From assembly GCA_036346405.1 (NCBI GenBank), contig CM070563.1, positions 20,999,022-21,063,021 of the forward strand: a stretch of 64,000 nt of DNA, in the 5' to 3' direction. Of the stretch, positions 1 to 12,898 are shown in pieces. The position numbers and the translations under genes were made by a program. This DNA comes from Phyllostachys edulis (taxonomy: Eukaryota; Streptophyta; Magnoliopsida; Poales; Poaceae). The number at the start of each line of letters is the position of its first letter. The first letter of the stretch is position 1. The notes beneath the pieces are model-generated. The model was not told the DNA's origin, ran no database searches, and saw only the letters and a program-made list of their open reading frames with translations.

Positions 1-90
1 TTCAAGCGTTACAAGCATTACATGAAACATGCGCCGGTTTATTACAATCAGGATGTAGGAGGAGGGGTATTATCACAAGTAACCCGATCA

Positions 91-400
91 AATAGGATAC
101 TCTTTGTTTATTTATCGGTTTAATGTGGATGATGTTCTTTAATATTGTATTGTACGACTGGCTAGATAAGGTTGTGCATGAACCAATTGAGGGAAATACG
201 TGGCATACGGATCATATAATGATGTACCGTAACCTCCGACTCGTGTGCATTTCGAAGGCTACGGTACATCGTTATATGATCTACACGCCACGCATTTCCC
301 TCAGTTGGTTCATGCACAATGTTATCTAGCCTATGGTACAATACAATATTAAAGAATATCATCCACAGAAAACTGATAAATTAACAAAGAGCGTCCTATA
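91..400. repeat. 310-bp foldback (hairpin) element, MITE-like
   Basis: Positions 91-239 and 252-400 are inverted copies of each other, 149 nt each, around a 12-nt loop (240-251). Laid side by side without gaps I count about 127 matches in 149 positions; most differences are transitions, so many would be G:U pairs in RNA. The two strands each carry a 60-70 codon open frame that is only a mirror of the other, so these are not genes. I could not fix a target-site duplication or a named family. The shape fits a foldback MITE or a young long-hairpin small-RNA locus. The structure is certain; its class is not. Confidence 0.8.
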
Positions 401-540
401 GCATAAAAAAATAGGTGTGTGCAACTAGTCTCCGTGGCAATCTCTTTTCTTGCTGAGCTCACCTCATCACATAGTAGCACATTCGATGCATATTCAGGGT
501 ACAAAATATGACCATTATCCTATAGCATAAAAAATAGGCA
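394..540 (+). repeat. Short direct repeat next to the hairpin
   Basis: The motif TCCTATAGCATAAAAAATAGG occurs at about 394 (with one extra A) and again at 518, 124 bp apart. The first copy begins inside the right end of the hairpin and continues past it. The arrangement suggests a local duplication or an older element edge. No gene is visible between 401 and 917; the rest of that stretch is AT-rich, featureless DNA. Confidence 0.5.
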
Positions 541-917
541 TGTTAGAATATTACAGTAGTGATGAGAAATAGGGAATTTTAAAGCACGACTGATTTATGA
601 CTCTAAGTTTATAACAGTAAGAACTAAGAAAACTTCAACATATCGCATTTGACTTGATAGATACAAATGATTCGATTGTATTACCTGACTGATTCTAAAT
701 GAATGGCAGAAAGCACATTCATCTTCAAATAAGTTTATTGGTATTTGCAGTCTCTTCAAGCCAGTAGCACCTTCGTTGTCTTCCCATAATGAACAAAAAG
801 CGTAGGAAGGATGTCGATTACCTTTGCATGAAGAAAGAACGTAGCAAGGATGCGAATTATGCATAACTCGTACAAGTTTCACTGTACATAAGAAAACAAG
901 GCTGAGAAAACATTACA

Positions 918-3540
918 TTACGACACCGAATAACGACCAGACGAGCTCGGTCTGTTGGGACAATCCTTTGCTGAGTGCCCAGGGGTCTTGCATATCCTGC
1001 ACTTGCTTGTGCGGCTAATACTGGTACATTGGCTGGCATCCATGTCATTCCAGAAGCGCCACATCTGCCGTCGCCCCTTCGTTATTGTCTTCAAGTCCTT
1101 ATTCGGGCCCCATTGCACCATGTCCAGCCAAAGATCCTTATACTTCATTTCCAGGCTGTACAAGTGAAACTCCGCACTCCGTGTACCGAAAAGGTGCTGC
1201 ATGTCGTAGTGCTCGGAGATGTACGACGTACACATCTGCCTCATTTGCGCACACACCTTGTACGCGTGCGAGCATGGCTTGTGCAGGAGCCTCGGCTTGT
1301 TGCAGGTGCATGTCGCCACATCACCCAGGGTGTATGCCTGTTTCCTTTCCCACTGCATGACTGTTGACGTGTTTCTGCCGAATCCTGATCTCGTACTTCC
1401 TCCTGAGGCCATCGATCACTCGGATGTCGTGCATCCGGGGCTTCTCCATATTCTGGTCCATGTGTCTCTGCATGTTCTCAGACGACTACTTGCCTTCCTT
1501 CATCTGTTGCTTAGCTGCGGTGGCTCTATTAACGAAATAATCAACAATGCGAGTCCATGTCTCCTCGACGATCGCGGTGATAGGGAGGCACTGCACACCT
1601 TTGAGGACACTATTGTACACTTTGGACATGTTGGCCGTCATAATCCCATACCTCGCACCATCTGTGTCAAACAGAAGGGACCATTTCTCCAATTCAAAAG
1701 CGTGGCCATTAACCCACTCCGAGAAACTTATGGCACTATGGGGTTGCTCTCCCTCCAGTACCTCTAGAGTGGACTCCCTTGTATGCCTCGTAGTCCGGTG
1801 TTCGATGTCTCTCCAGATGGAATCAAACTTCCATCTCTGGTTCTGCAGACACAATGCCTTGAACGTCTTCATAATGTCCTGACTGCGGAACCAATTGAAC
1901 AAGTTAGACGCAAGATGACTCATGCACCACCTGAATTGCACGTCGTTCCACTGGTAATAGGGGGTCGTCCCATGCTGCATGGTGTTGATGTCCGCCAACA
2001 ACCCAACATTGCGGTCTGTAATAAGACATACGTTGGACCGGTCTCCCACCACTGCCGTCTTCATGTTTGACAAGAACCACAGCCAACTGGATGTGTTCTC
2101 GCTCTCCACAATGGCAAATACCATAGGGAAAAGCTGGTCATTCGCGTCGGCCGCCACCACGGTGAGGATGGTGCCCTTGTACCTCCCCGGGAGGAAAGTG
2201 TCATCCATCGTCATCACAGGACGACAAAACTGGAAGCCCTTGATAGCCTGAGCAAAAGTCCAGAACACCTGGTCCAGTATGAAGCGATTGTGCCCTTTCT
2301 CAGCATCTTCTTGCTCAAGCTTGTTTATGTACGTGTTGGGGTTTAATTCGGCGATCTGGTGAAGCAATCTCAGTACAAGGTTGTACGCCTCTTCGTATGT
2401 TCCGTACATGGACTCGATGACCTTTTGCTTGGCACATCGGACCTTGCTGTAGCTGACTGGATAGCCAACATGATTAGCGACTCCCGACATCAGCAGCTTG
2501 GGGGAGGTGCACACGTCTGCCGCAACTAAGTGCTTGATGAGATTCGCCACATATACGGAAGTCACGTTCCGATGCTGCCGCAGGGGCTCGCTAAGCTCGC
2601 AAGTGTGGTCGGTCACCGCCTTGACCACGAATACCGAGCCAAAGATCTTTGCTCGGTGAGCGTTGACCTTGCTAGGGCAGCCTTCCACTACGCACCTCAC
2701 TGCGTAATGTCTGGGGTTGGACCGATACACTCGGTATACACGGCTGATGGACAAGGCATACCGTGCTATAGCTTGTTGTACGACCTCCTTGCTAGGGAAG
2801 TGCTGCCCTACTAAGAGAGTCTCGGCATCAAACCCCCAGTGGGAGCCTTCTTCTTGCGGCAGTACGAGCGAACGCACTGCGACATCATCAAGTGTCGATG
2901 CCACGTAAGGCACCTCCGATGACACAATTCCCCCAGTTGGACCACCGACCTGGTGTACGTCATCGTCGCTACCATCTGAGCTTGGGTCGACGTCCTCGTC
3001 GGACTCCAACCCGAGAGCCTGGTCCGGTAGATACTCGTGGCAGTCAATGTAGGCCGACCACCACGATTATGCCCCCTCATTTTGCACAAAATTATGTGCG
3101 GGACAATCCTCCGAGGCAGCACATTCCGTGTTGCCGTCTTTAGGCTCGAGTTACGCTTGCCCGCTTATAGAGGCCCCGGCATCATCAAAGTGGCCCGGCG
3201 CCCTGGGTACGAAATTCACGTACACCATTGCCCTCCCGTAAATGGCCGCCTCAAGCTAGGAGGCAATGTGCATGCACTGGCTCCATGCTACGCTTCCAGC
3301 CACCTTGACGAGCTGCCACACATCATTCGTGTAGGTGATCCCCTCGATCACAACTTTCTTCCTCGTTGCCTCCGTGACGAACTCCCTCCGTATGCAACTC
3401 CGAAGCTCATGAATATTCATCGCGTCGAGCCCCTCCGCCCAGACCACCTTGTACTAGCATCTCGATAGGTCCAACCCATCGGGTCCGGCCTGTACGAGAC
3501 CATCACCATAAAAAATATATAAGTCTTGCATGTTCGACAT
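918..3540 (-). pseudogene. Mutator-like (MULE) transposase, degenerate
   Basis: Read on the minus strand from an ATG at 3540, one frame runs to 1486 and is broken by four early stops (3456-3454, 3258-3256, 3153-3151, 3069-3067) and a fifth at 1488-1486. A frameshift near 1335-1365 then moves into the frame that ends at 918. In order it shows an acidic N-terminal part (SDEDVDPSSDGSDDD), a MuDR-type DNA-binding region with C..C and HTC residues, the MULE core with MDDTFLPGRYKG and CLITDRN as the first two catalytic-Asp regions, a SWIM zinc finger (CTCNK..CSHAYKVC) and a CCHC knuckle (CRICKTPGHSAKDC). These domains define plant MULE transposases that cut and paste DNA between long inverted ends. 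The 507-codon stretch ending at 1486 has no ATG at its upstream end (TTG at 3009), which supports the longer start. I could not locate the terminal inverted repeats. Confidence 0.85.
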
Positions 3541-6316
3541 TACCTAAAGCCACAACAACCCCATCCACGATACATTTGTATAATTATATATGACAAATTG
3601 CATGCAAGTGATGGATTACATATGTATAATTAGATACGACTAATTATTTACCACTAAACTAATTAACAAAGACAAAACTAACTAATTAACACTAAAATAA
3701 CTAATTGCAACTGATTAATTACCATTACATAAATTACGAGTAGTTTATTCGCACTAATTTAATATGTGGGACTGGTAACCACTAAACTAATTTTGACTAA
3801 TTAATTAATTACCAACGAACTAACTAATTACCTCTAAACTAATTAATTACCAGTATACTAACTAATTACGATAATAATGACAAAAGCATCCAACAAATTA
3901 TCTACCCTTCGGGGTAAGCTATCAAAAAAAACTGAGCGACAAGCGACGAGCAGCAAGCAAATACTTGATCTCCAAAAAAAAATTATGTTAAGTTCTCTGA
4001 ATTCTCGGCGACGAGCGCCAGAACAAGAAGCGAAACACAATTGGGATGAGCGAAGAGCGACTGCGAGATCTCGGTATTTATAGCCGAGTGAAGGAGGAAC
4101 CGCTACGCTGGCGCCGGGAATTTCGGATGCGTTGTCTACACGCAGCATTGCGGGCAAGGGGGGACAGCCGCGAGGAGTCGACAGATGTGCGGAGGAAGGA
4201 GGATGTACGGTTCAAAATATGGCCACCGAAGGGGGGCCGTGTGGGAGGGGGAGAGCAGGACTGGCGGGAGGGGGGCCACGCGTGTAGGAGGGGGAAAGGG
4301 TAACACGTGGTGGGATAAAATGAGTACACTTAAATGGAATTACGAGGTAAAATCATAATGAGGAAAATTATAGGAAAATTACACAAGAAAGTACATCGTG
4401 TTACGAGCATTCAAGTAAAATTTCAAAAATTTTGGAACTAAATTGCTATATTTTTAAAATGCTATGAAATCCGCGGATTATCGGTCGAAAGTGAACCCCT
4501 AACCTAACCCTAACACGCGGCGGATGTCGAGGCCACCGCATGGCGGCTATCTTGCGATGGCGGCGTGGCGGTGGGGCGGCCACCGCCGTGACGTGTCTTG
4601 ATCGGGTGTCAATTTTATGGGGAAAAACCCGTTGCGGCTATTTTGTAAATACAAAACGAAATCACGCTAATACGGCCAAAAACTCCTACCAATGCGCATG
4701 GTTAAAGCGGTATATGATAGTTTTGGCCTTCCCGTAACTTGGAATTCTATTGCCTTTCTTTGATTTCTCTGCCTCCTTTAGAAAATGATTCAGGTATTTC
4801 GCCTTTTTTTCCGCTAAACAATGTGTGGAACAAATATTCCAAAGTGTGAAAGAAAAGAGAGGGCCCAAATATGCACATGGAGCTACTGATTCTTTGCTGC
4901 AATTTTCAGGTATTTTGTCGTTTGCTGTGAAATCTAATTTTTAGACTCTCACTCATGGTGCATGTGTTATCCATCTATGCTCATTGATCAGCAGCAACAA
5001 CTAAGCAGTTCGATGTCAGCATGTATGAGTTTGATGAAGTTTTGCAATTTGCATTGATATAAACGTTCATGATGAAATTGCTGGATGTCTGGATCTCGTT
5101 GCGTCAGGATCTCATGATAGCTGACTTCACAACTGCTATTAGTACATTCTCAGCCTCTCAAGTTACACTTAATCTGATATGCCAGAATGCATGCAAAAGC
5201 AAGTGGTTCCATAATGGACTGAGAAAGAGTGTGAGAAGCTCATACACAGGAAACAAGAATTTAAAACGTCTCTGCGAATTCCAGTAACACAAAGCCTTTT
5301 GTGGCGTTTATTCACAGTTACTGCCTCCTGCAAAGAACAGCAAAAGGAGGGAAAGGAAGCATGGGTAGAACGCATTTTCCTGCAGAGTAAAGGCTGGAAT
5401 GTGACTAGTAGCCTTTTTGTCAGCTCACTGATCAGGCAATGCTCCTACTGCAACACATGATGATCATGGCTTCACTTGCTTCTTTCTCCATCCAGGGAAA
5501 TGAGTATGGATATTGCAGGCATTCATACCCTTTATACAGCTTTCAAAAGCCAAGAAAAACAATAATTATACGAACCGACTCTTGTCATTTTCGTTTACCG
5601 TCTCAAAGCAACCAAAGAGAATGAAAGAAATTGTCCTACAATGTACAGAGGGGAAAAAAAAATCTTGCGCACGCTTGCTGCTGTTGTCTGGCATGCATAT
5701 CTCTGCTTTGGCCAAAGTCACCTGGGCTTCAGATTGAACGGCCAGTACTATCTGCTCATCTATGAGCAATGCTCTTAATGTTTATCATGTAATTTTTGTT
5801 TTCCTTTTTCTTTATGGAGTCAGTGAAACATCTCTCTTCCTACTACCTGTAATCTCTAACTTTGTTAACACTAGATGGTGACCTGCAAAAGAGAGCATCC
5901 ATTGGTTCATCAGGCTTCTCATTCACCACAAACGCAGATGTTGTACATGAACTTGGTGTATACCTTGTGTTGAATGAGTAAAATCTTGAGAGCTATCTGA
6001 ACATTATGAGAACTTCTGAAGATGGTCCAATGTGAAAGTCTGAGATTTTTCTGAACTCAGGTAAGTGTTGACATAATAAACTTCAACAACCATGAGATAC
6101 GAATGCAGCTCACCAATTCATCGGAAGCAAAAACTTGGTTCAGTTTAGTCCATGTCTATCAACAGTTCAACACTGTCCTGTGTTGTTAGCAAAGAATTGG
6201 CATTGCAATAACTGTAGGCATTTCAGTTCAGGACTGGAGTGTTACATTCTTTGTTGTGTCCCATGACTTGCTTCTAGACTGAAGAACCGTGCCGAAGCTA
6301 AAGTTTTTGATCCATT
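3541..6316. other. Intergenic stretch between the MULE and the phosphatase gene
   Basis: From about 3560 to 3870 the DNA is very AT-rich and repeats variants of ACTAATTAATTACCA, a degenerate minisatellite-like patch. Around 4500-4590 is a GC-rich block with imperfect GGCGGC and CCACCGCC runs, perhaps the outer part of the MULE or another element. From 4740 to 6300 I see no convincing coding region; it probably includes the 3' flank of the phosphatase gene. Open frames here are short and unlike known proteins. Confidence 0.5.
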
Positions 6317-9300
6317 TCAATAGAAATTGAGGTCAGTATATCCATACGGGTTGATATCGGTGTACCCATATGAGTAGGGCAGCAATTCTTCGATGTCCAA
6401 TTGCGAGCTTGAAGAACTCATCTTCTGAATTCGGCTGTGATTGATTGATTCAACTTCTGCACTGAACATGCTGTATACAGGTCTATGGTCCGAGAAGCGA
6501 GACTCTCCTCGAACATATGATAGTTGGCTGAGGCCCCTTCCGTACCATAAAATACGGTCGCACCTGTATAACAAGATTTCTGAATTTGCTGAACTGCACA
6601 AAATATGGCAAAATTTTGGCAATGTACCGTAATTACCATGCTGGAGTTCTCTTCTTTTCCTTCTGGTTCATGTCATCTCCCGCATATTTGTCAGAATTAT
6701 CCGAGTATTTATACGTTGGCGGGAAGTATATTCTCCCCTCATTCCAGCCGGGAAATACACGGCCGCCTCTTTGCTCACTCCTCAGCTGAAAGAATCAAAG
6801 TTTTACACCTTCTCGTCAGAATTGTACTTGACCTTTTGTTTTCCCAAACTATTGAAGTCTTGTAACATCACCAAAGCAAAAGAACGACAAGATATAAAGC
6901 ATTGATTGCCTATGACAAGAAATCTACTATTGGAAATAATTTTACTACTTTTCAGGTTCTCGAAATCAGGAATATATTCATACACTATACTATACATTGT
7001 GTGTTCAAAAGTTGTTGCTAAGCTCTCACCTGATCTTTCTCCAGCAATGCTTTCCAGTTGCGCATCTCCACAAGGGCCTTCACTGACCGGTAAGAAAGCG
7101 CTATCCGATAATTTAGGTCCCCAAGCCAAATGATTCGACTACGAGAAAAAAGCGCAGATAAGGGATAACAGCACACAACATTTGTGATTGCAGGTTGCCC
7201 CAATAATGACGTGTTTATGCTAAGGTGCTTGCTTACTCATGCTCTAAGATAGTTTCTGGTGATCTCTCGTACTGTCCATAAACCATTGGGAACCTTGTTT
7301 TTCTCAGGATTTCCATCACATCGGAGTTCCTACGGTGCTCGTCGCCATCCTTCTGCCCTGATGTCAGGTGACTGCAGACGAAGCAGAAGCTTGTTTGGTG
7401 CAATAGCATGCTAATCGAAATCGAACCCTGGAAAACAAACCCTTTTTATTGGACTCCAAAGCTACTGAAACAAAATTAACTCTTTTTTTTTCAAATTCAA
7501 TCATGTAATTAAGGTATAGCATTAGAAATCAGAACAAACATAACTCACCTTGTTTCCAAGATACCCCATCAATCCTCTCCCAACGCAAGACACCTTCAGA
7601 TTTCTTATGTCACTCTTTATCTCTCTCCGAGCCCAAATCATCAGAAACAATCCAACCATTTGCTTGCTTGCAACCAGGCAGTACCTAATCACCCAAATTT
7701 AACAAACATACACTAATTAAATCCCATGAAAACAAAAAGACTTTTGCTTTAGTTTCAAGATCATAACTAAGCCTGAAATGATAGCTACCTAGTGTGACCA
7801 CCAACTGATCCATTGCTCTCTTCCATGCACGGTGCATTGCCGTATCCATGCGACATCGGCGAGAACACCGTGCTCGGCGAGTAGCCGTCGTTGTTCTCGT
7901 CGTCCGACAAGCCGCCCCACCGGCAGTTGGCCTCGTAGTCGCTCGGCCTGCTTCCGTACATGACGCGGTCGTTGACGCTGTACCGCCGCTCCAGCCTCGG
8001 CTGTGGGGCGCCGAGGATGTCGCCGTCCATCCTCAGGCTCCGGCTGAGCCCGGACTGGAACGACCGCCGGTGGAAGAAGGACGGGTTGTCCCGCCTCGAC
8101 GACCCCTCGAAGTCGTCGTCCATCTCCGCCACCGGGTTCGGCGCCGGCGACGGCGTCTGCAGGTTCCCGCCGCCGCCGCCGCTGCCCGGCAGGCTGTTCA
8201 GCGTCCGCCTAACCAGCGACACCCACTTCTTCGCCGGGCCGTTGTCCTCGGCGCCGAGGACGTTGCCGGCGTTCAGCGGGACGATTTCTTGGAACCTGCA
8301 TCACATAACGGCGGCAATGCCGATCATTCGATCAAACTAGCTAGCAATGGCGTCCAATGAATGGTGCAAGAAGGCGAGCCTGACAAGAACATGATACGCG
8401 CGTACCCGAGGACGTAGATGTCGGCCGGCGGCGAGGTGTGGAGCCAGTCGTCGAGGCTCAGGGAGCCCGGCGGTGTGCGGCCACCTACATTCCATGTAGC
8501 AACAAAGATCCTACCTCAAGATCAAACAAGACGACATTATGGATGGGATCGAGTTCTTGCACTGCCCAATATTGCAACGGAAATGCAGCGACGCAACGAG
8601 CTTAATTACCTGTTGTCCAACGTGACGGTGGCCTCGGCGGCGTCGAGGTCGATCTTGCTGCGCCGCGACCGCTCTGGATCGAAATTTCGCGGCATTGGGC
8701 AAATTAAATTGGCTCTACCCAATTCAATCAGAAATATAAATGTTATTTTTTTTCAGATCACTATTTTACCTGTCCTGCTCTTCTTGACTGTGCAGGACTC
8801 CCTCCTGGGAAAGCTGCTGTTCATCCACTCATCATCCCCTCCTCCGCCTGCTGCAATCAGAGCAGATGTTGAGAGAACAAACGTGTCTCAGCAAATTTGG
8901 ATCAACAGAACATTGCACACAAACCAGAGACCTGAAAAAGTGAGGGCTTTGACTACCAGCAGCAAAAGTACAAGACAAGGTGCGAGGAGCAACAGTGGAA
9001 GAAAACAAAAGAGTGATCTCCACAGAGGCAAACAAGAGGTAGGAGAGATGGAGGTCACTGTGGAGCAATGGGTGGCAGTGAGGGCCCCACAGGAACACAC
9101 ACACAGAGGCACAGAGACCTAGCTGCTCAGTACTCACCTCTCCTCCCAATTGCATCATCAGCATGGAAGTCATGGGACTTGCCCCTGATGTTGAACCACT
9201 TCCTGACAAGGCTCTTGGACCATGACAGCTGCAGCAACAACAACAAGAAGATTAATTGGAACCAAATCTCTTGCATTGGTAGGTGAGTGAGTGAGTGCTC

Positions 9301-9338
9301 ACCTTGCTCTTCTTGGTGGTGTTGCTGCCATCTCTCAT
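6317..9338 (-). CDS. Type I inositol polyphosphate 5-phosphatase, 11 exons, 571 aa
   Basis: Exons, in coding order on the minus strand: 9338-9303, 9228-9138, 8850-8770, 8673-8610, 8510-8406, 8295-7789, 7684-7549, 7427-7237, 7138-7030, 6785-6637, 6563-6317 (TGA at 6319-6317). All introns are GT..AG and the exons sum to 1716 nt, giving 571 codons plus stop. The N-terminus has SLVRKWFNIR, typical of the plant type I group. The catalytic domain opens with FVATWNVGG. A Ser/Gly/Pro-rich insert follows in the 507-nt exon. Then come WLGDLNYRI (metal/substrate motif) and, in the last exon, CDRILWYG and SDHRPV (catalytic Asp/His). The family removes the 5-phosphate from inositol phosphates and phosphoinositides, acting in Ca2+ signalling and vascular patterning in Arabidopsis. 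No frameshift or missing motif is visible. Which paralog it is cannot be told here. Confidence 0.93.
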
Positions 9339-9794
9339 TGTTCCTCAGGGGGAACAGCACACTCATGCAGGCCAGGCCAGGCCAAGAAGAAATGGTGCTC
9401 TGCTGTGCTGCAAGACGGCCAGGTGAGGCTAAGGCAGGAGCCAGGAGAGCTAGAGACAAGCGGGGCAATGTTTGTCTTTCTGTGCACAAAGCCACAAAGA
9501 TTGTGATTTGATGGAAAGGGGAGAGAGAGAGGTAGGAGAGCAAGTAAGACCGCAAGTGAAGAGTTGTTTGCGGGAAGAATTTGTTATTGGAACGAAGAAG
9601 ACAGGATCAGGATGGATACTATTGGAATTGGAATTGTTTGTGGCTGGCCTCTGAAGCAAAGGGGTGGAGGAGGGGGAGAAGAAGCTGAGGAAAATGCGAG
9701 TGATGCTACTGCTGTCTGCTACTTCTAGGAGGTAAAAGTCCTAAAGGGAGGTAGCCGTCTCAGTGTCTGTATTCGAGGAGAGAGAGAGTAAATC

Positions 9795-9833
<39 letters not shown>

Positions 9834-10100
9834 GTCCTTCAAAGTTCGAATGCCTCAGCCTCTGGAGCTGAAATCACTCCCAAGTACGTGTGCGTTCGTA
9901 ACTGCGTATGCCTTTGTTTTTTTTGCACGAATACAGAGCCCTTGCAGATCGTTCAGTAACCTTCACCAGCTTGCTCAAGTAGACTAGCCGCAAATTACAC
10001 GACGGGTCAGAGTTAATGCCGCAATCAAGACTCGCTAAAAACCGAAATGGCCGTGCTGTTAATTCTGTTTGGCCGAATTCGAAGTCTTCGTTCTTGGCCA
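9339..10100 (-). promoter_or_regulatory. 5' flank / probable leader of the 5-phosphatase gene
   Basis: The stretch just upstream of the start codon holds a (GA)n run at about 9797-9831, which reads as (CT)n on the coding strand. CT-rich microsatellites in leaders and core promoters are common in grass genes. I could not mark a convincing TATA box or transcription start. No other gene is visible here. Confidence 0.4.
9797..9831. repeat. (GA)n microsatellite
   Basis: An uninterrupted run of about 17 GA dinucleotides, in the presumed leader or promoter of the 5-phosphatase gene. Likely polymorphic in length. Confidence 0.9.
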
Positions 10101-12127
10101 AAATTATGGAGGAGCTTCCATGGTTTCTTGCAGACTTTGTACTGGGTCGAATTGTTCAGTTATTACCTGCAATTACTCACAGGTGAAACTGACGGGCAAG
10201 GATAGCAGCAGTTAATAGCCCTGGTTCTTCACCCTCCCTGGTAATTTTTGCAGCTTGGATGGAATTTGATTCTACCATAGTTCTTGTAATCTGTTCGACC
10301 TGTTAAATCAAAATGAATCCTCTGTCTAGCAGTTCTTGTTCTTGTAAAATTGTTTATACTGAACTCACGGACCTACCCTGTCTACCGTGTGGCCATATAA
10401 GGGACTACACGAGTGGACGATAAAGATATCTAATTAATTTCTCTAAAGCTCGCAATCTAGGATTAGACCCCCCAAAAGTACCCAAGTTGTTAGTTCGTTA
10501 ATTTAACCATAAAGTACATCCCTGGCTAGCTAGTAGAACTAATGGTTGTGCTGCTCCCTTCCCCAAGACAAAGCCAAAACCTTCCTTCCTGTCTTGTGGG
10601 GGACACTTTGACCAGGGTCAAGGGACCTGCAAAATGCTTTCAATTTTCTTGCTTAGTCTAGTGGTGGTACTCTAATTGGGGGATCAAGTAGGGCATTAAA
10701 CTAATTAAGCATGATACAGTGCATAAAATGTGTCAGCCTAATGGCAGGCCAAGGCTAGTCTCCCAGGGTCTAGATTACATGTAAAGGCCATCCTGTGGCC
10801 ACGCATGTTCACAGATTGGGTAGCAGCTCCACTGTACTCCCCCCCTTCGTGAGTTTTTGATTAAACGACGTTGTTTCGTGACGGAGTAGTAAAAATAGTC
10901 TCTTTATGAACGAATTGACGAAATATAGATCACGCATGACGCGTCGGCAGGCATTACGTATCTCTTCGCGCGCCCCACCACACGGATCGCCGGATCCGGA
11001 TCGCCGGATCCTTGTGGTGGGAGCGCCATTTTTGCCAATTTATTCGCATAGATAGATTTTTTTTTGCTCTTTCGTTATGAAACAGTATCATTTAAGCTAA
11101 TAATTCCCCCTTCGCAACGTGGAGTAGTCCCGTTCTGTTTTGTTAGCAATACATGGGGTAGTCCATTACTTGTAATCTAGGTGCAGTTATTATGCTTTTT
11201 TTTTCTCCGTGTCTACTCACGATTTTGATGTTGATAGACAATGTCGAGGTGGAGCATTAATTTGATAGGGGCAAATTCGGGCGATCTCTATTAAATTTTC
11301 TCTTCGCCTTGTATTTCCTTTGTCTGTGTACGTGGTGGCTTATATTGCGGAACTTATGAAGTGGTTCCTTAGCAACTGCACATGAGTGCATGCCGTTGGA
11401 TCAAGGATCGAGATCAACATTCGGATCAAGCGGCCTGAAAGAAATAGGGTCATTTTTCTTTCTTTTCATTTGGGGTTTTTATAAAAAAAAAACATAGAAA
11501 TAGCAACGGCAACGGATCCCAGTCGCGAATCATTAACTAAACCTCCTCCTCTTGCATGCTACACACACAAAAAAAGAGACTAATTCCCTAACTGATGACA
11601 AACTATATGATTCTTTATATGTCATTTATTGTGAGACTGACATGTGGACCGGATCGATATGTCAGTGAGACATCAGTAGCATATAAAAAACAAACGAAGT
11701 TATTTAGTGGCATGTAGGAAATTGCCTCAAAAAAAATGTAGCATTAGCCTTAATAGAAAGAGACCATGCATGCTGATGTTGAATAAGTATGTAGCTTTTG
11801 CACAACGCTAGTGCTCTAGAGGGTAATTAGGGCCCAGTGGAATGCTTAATTGGGCTGTTGAGCATGCAGCACCTTGCTTAATCAGTGAGTCTAATTGGGG
11901 TTAGGGGTATGATGGTTTCTGTTCTTGCTCCATTGAGCGTGTCCCTGTAGGGGCAGTCAAAACAGGATCTGGGTTTGCATGCATGCTTTTGGCAAAGGGG
12001 TCCCTCTGTCTTTTGGCTTTTCATCTTTGCAAATTGCAACCCCTCAACCAATAGGATTTGCGTATTAATGCCTCCGCAACCAAGGGCGGCCTAGTGCCGC
12101 TTGGTAGCCGTGTTAGTATCCGTGTTA
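10101..12127. other. Intergenic DNA without visible genes
   Basis: There is no open frame of note on either strand. The one clear structure is a compact palindromic patch at 10975-11020, listed separately. Sequence is AT-rich with scattered poly-T and poly-A runs. It may contain diverged MITEs, but I could not pair any ends. Confidence 0.5.
10975..11020. repeat. Palindromic patch with duplicated 14-mer
   Basis: Arms CCACCACA (10975-10982) and TGTGGTGG (11013-11020) enclose two head-to-tail copies of GGATCGCCGGATCC (10984-10997 and 10998-11011). The join of the copies contains the self-complementary CGGATCCGGATCCG-like core. The patch can fold as a cruciform. Function unknown. Confidence 0.75.
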
Positions 12128-12400
12128 GAGCATGTACATTGGTATGATATCAATTATATATAAGTCTTGACACGTAAGACACGAGATAATGCGAAAGAGA
12201 GAGGAAGAGCATAGAGAATTAGACCGTCTCTCATGCAATAGTCGAATGTAACACAAAAAATAAGACACATTGTACATAGAGGAGATGTCTATAGAGACGT
12301 GTAAAATAACAACTTATTGTAGAATCTGTCATTAGTGTTGTCAATAGATAACATAGAGGAACACTACAAAAAATAGTTGTTTGTACCATTCTACGTGCCC
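12128..12400. mobile_element. Tourist-like MITE (PIF/Harbinger type)
   Basis: The 273-bp element begins GAGCATGTACATTGGTA and ends TACCATTCTACGTGCCC reversed, so its ends are inverted copies of about 16 bp with a few differences. It is flanked by TTA on both sides (12125-12127 and 12401-12403), the target duplication of Tourist/PIF-Harbinger elements. It has no coding capacity, as expected for a MITE moved by an enzyme encoded elsewhere. Confidence 0.8.
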
Positions 12401-12403
12401 TTA

Positions 12404-12854
12404 TACTGTTGTACCCGTGCAGCGCAGAAGTCGATCTCCTGTCAATCGCAATCGTGCTTTAATCGCTAGTTGCACTACAGCAGCATATGTGTGCTGCCAG
12501 CACCCGTTTGACAAATTTCAAAACATGAATCCTTACATGTTTGCCTAGGCAGTTTAGAGGAAAGAGATGATGGACTGCATCTCTCCATAGCCCCTCTCTA
12601 GATCGCTGCTGATCATCAGGAACCACCCCCCCCCTGCCTCCTCTGCCTTAATCATCTCATTCTTCTTCTTCCTTGCATGCATGCTCTCTCTCTCTCTCTC
12701 TCTCTATGCTGTCATTCCTCCCTTTTGTCCCACATGCATGAATGCATGCCCTCCCAAGGGACACCCCACCCTACCTTCTTCTGCATGCATACTTCTTCTG
12801 CGTGCATGGACCATCCCTTCTTTCCTTCCTTCCTCGCAGCGTGGAGTGGGGGCC

Positions 12855-12898
<44 letters not shown>

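Noticed and set aside
123..362. Two mirrored ORFs of 66-68 codons
   Set aside because: They are the two arms of the hairpin read on opposite strands.
4500..4520. Telomere-like CCCTAACCTAACCCTAAC
   Set aside because: Only about three imperfect units and not the plant CCCTAAA repeat in a long array; most likely chance in a GC-rich element.
7848..8360. Plus-strand 170-codon ORF rich in Arg, Val and Ala
   Set aside because: It is the antisense shadow of a GC-rich exon of the 5-phosphatase gene.
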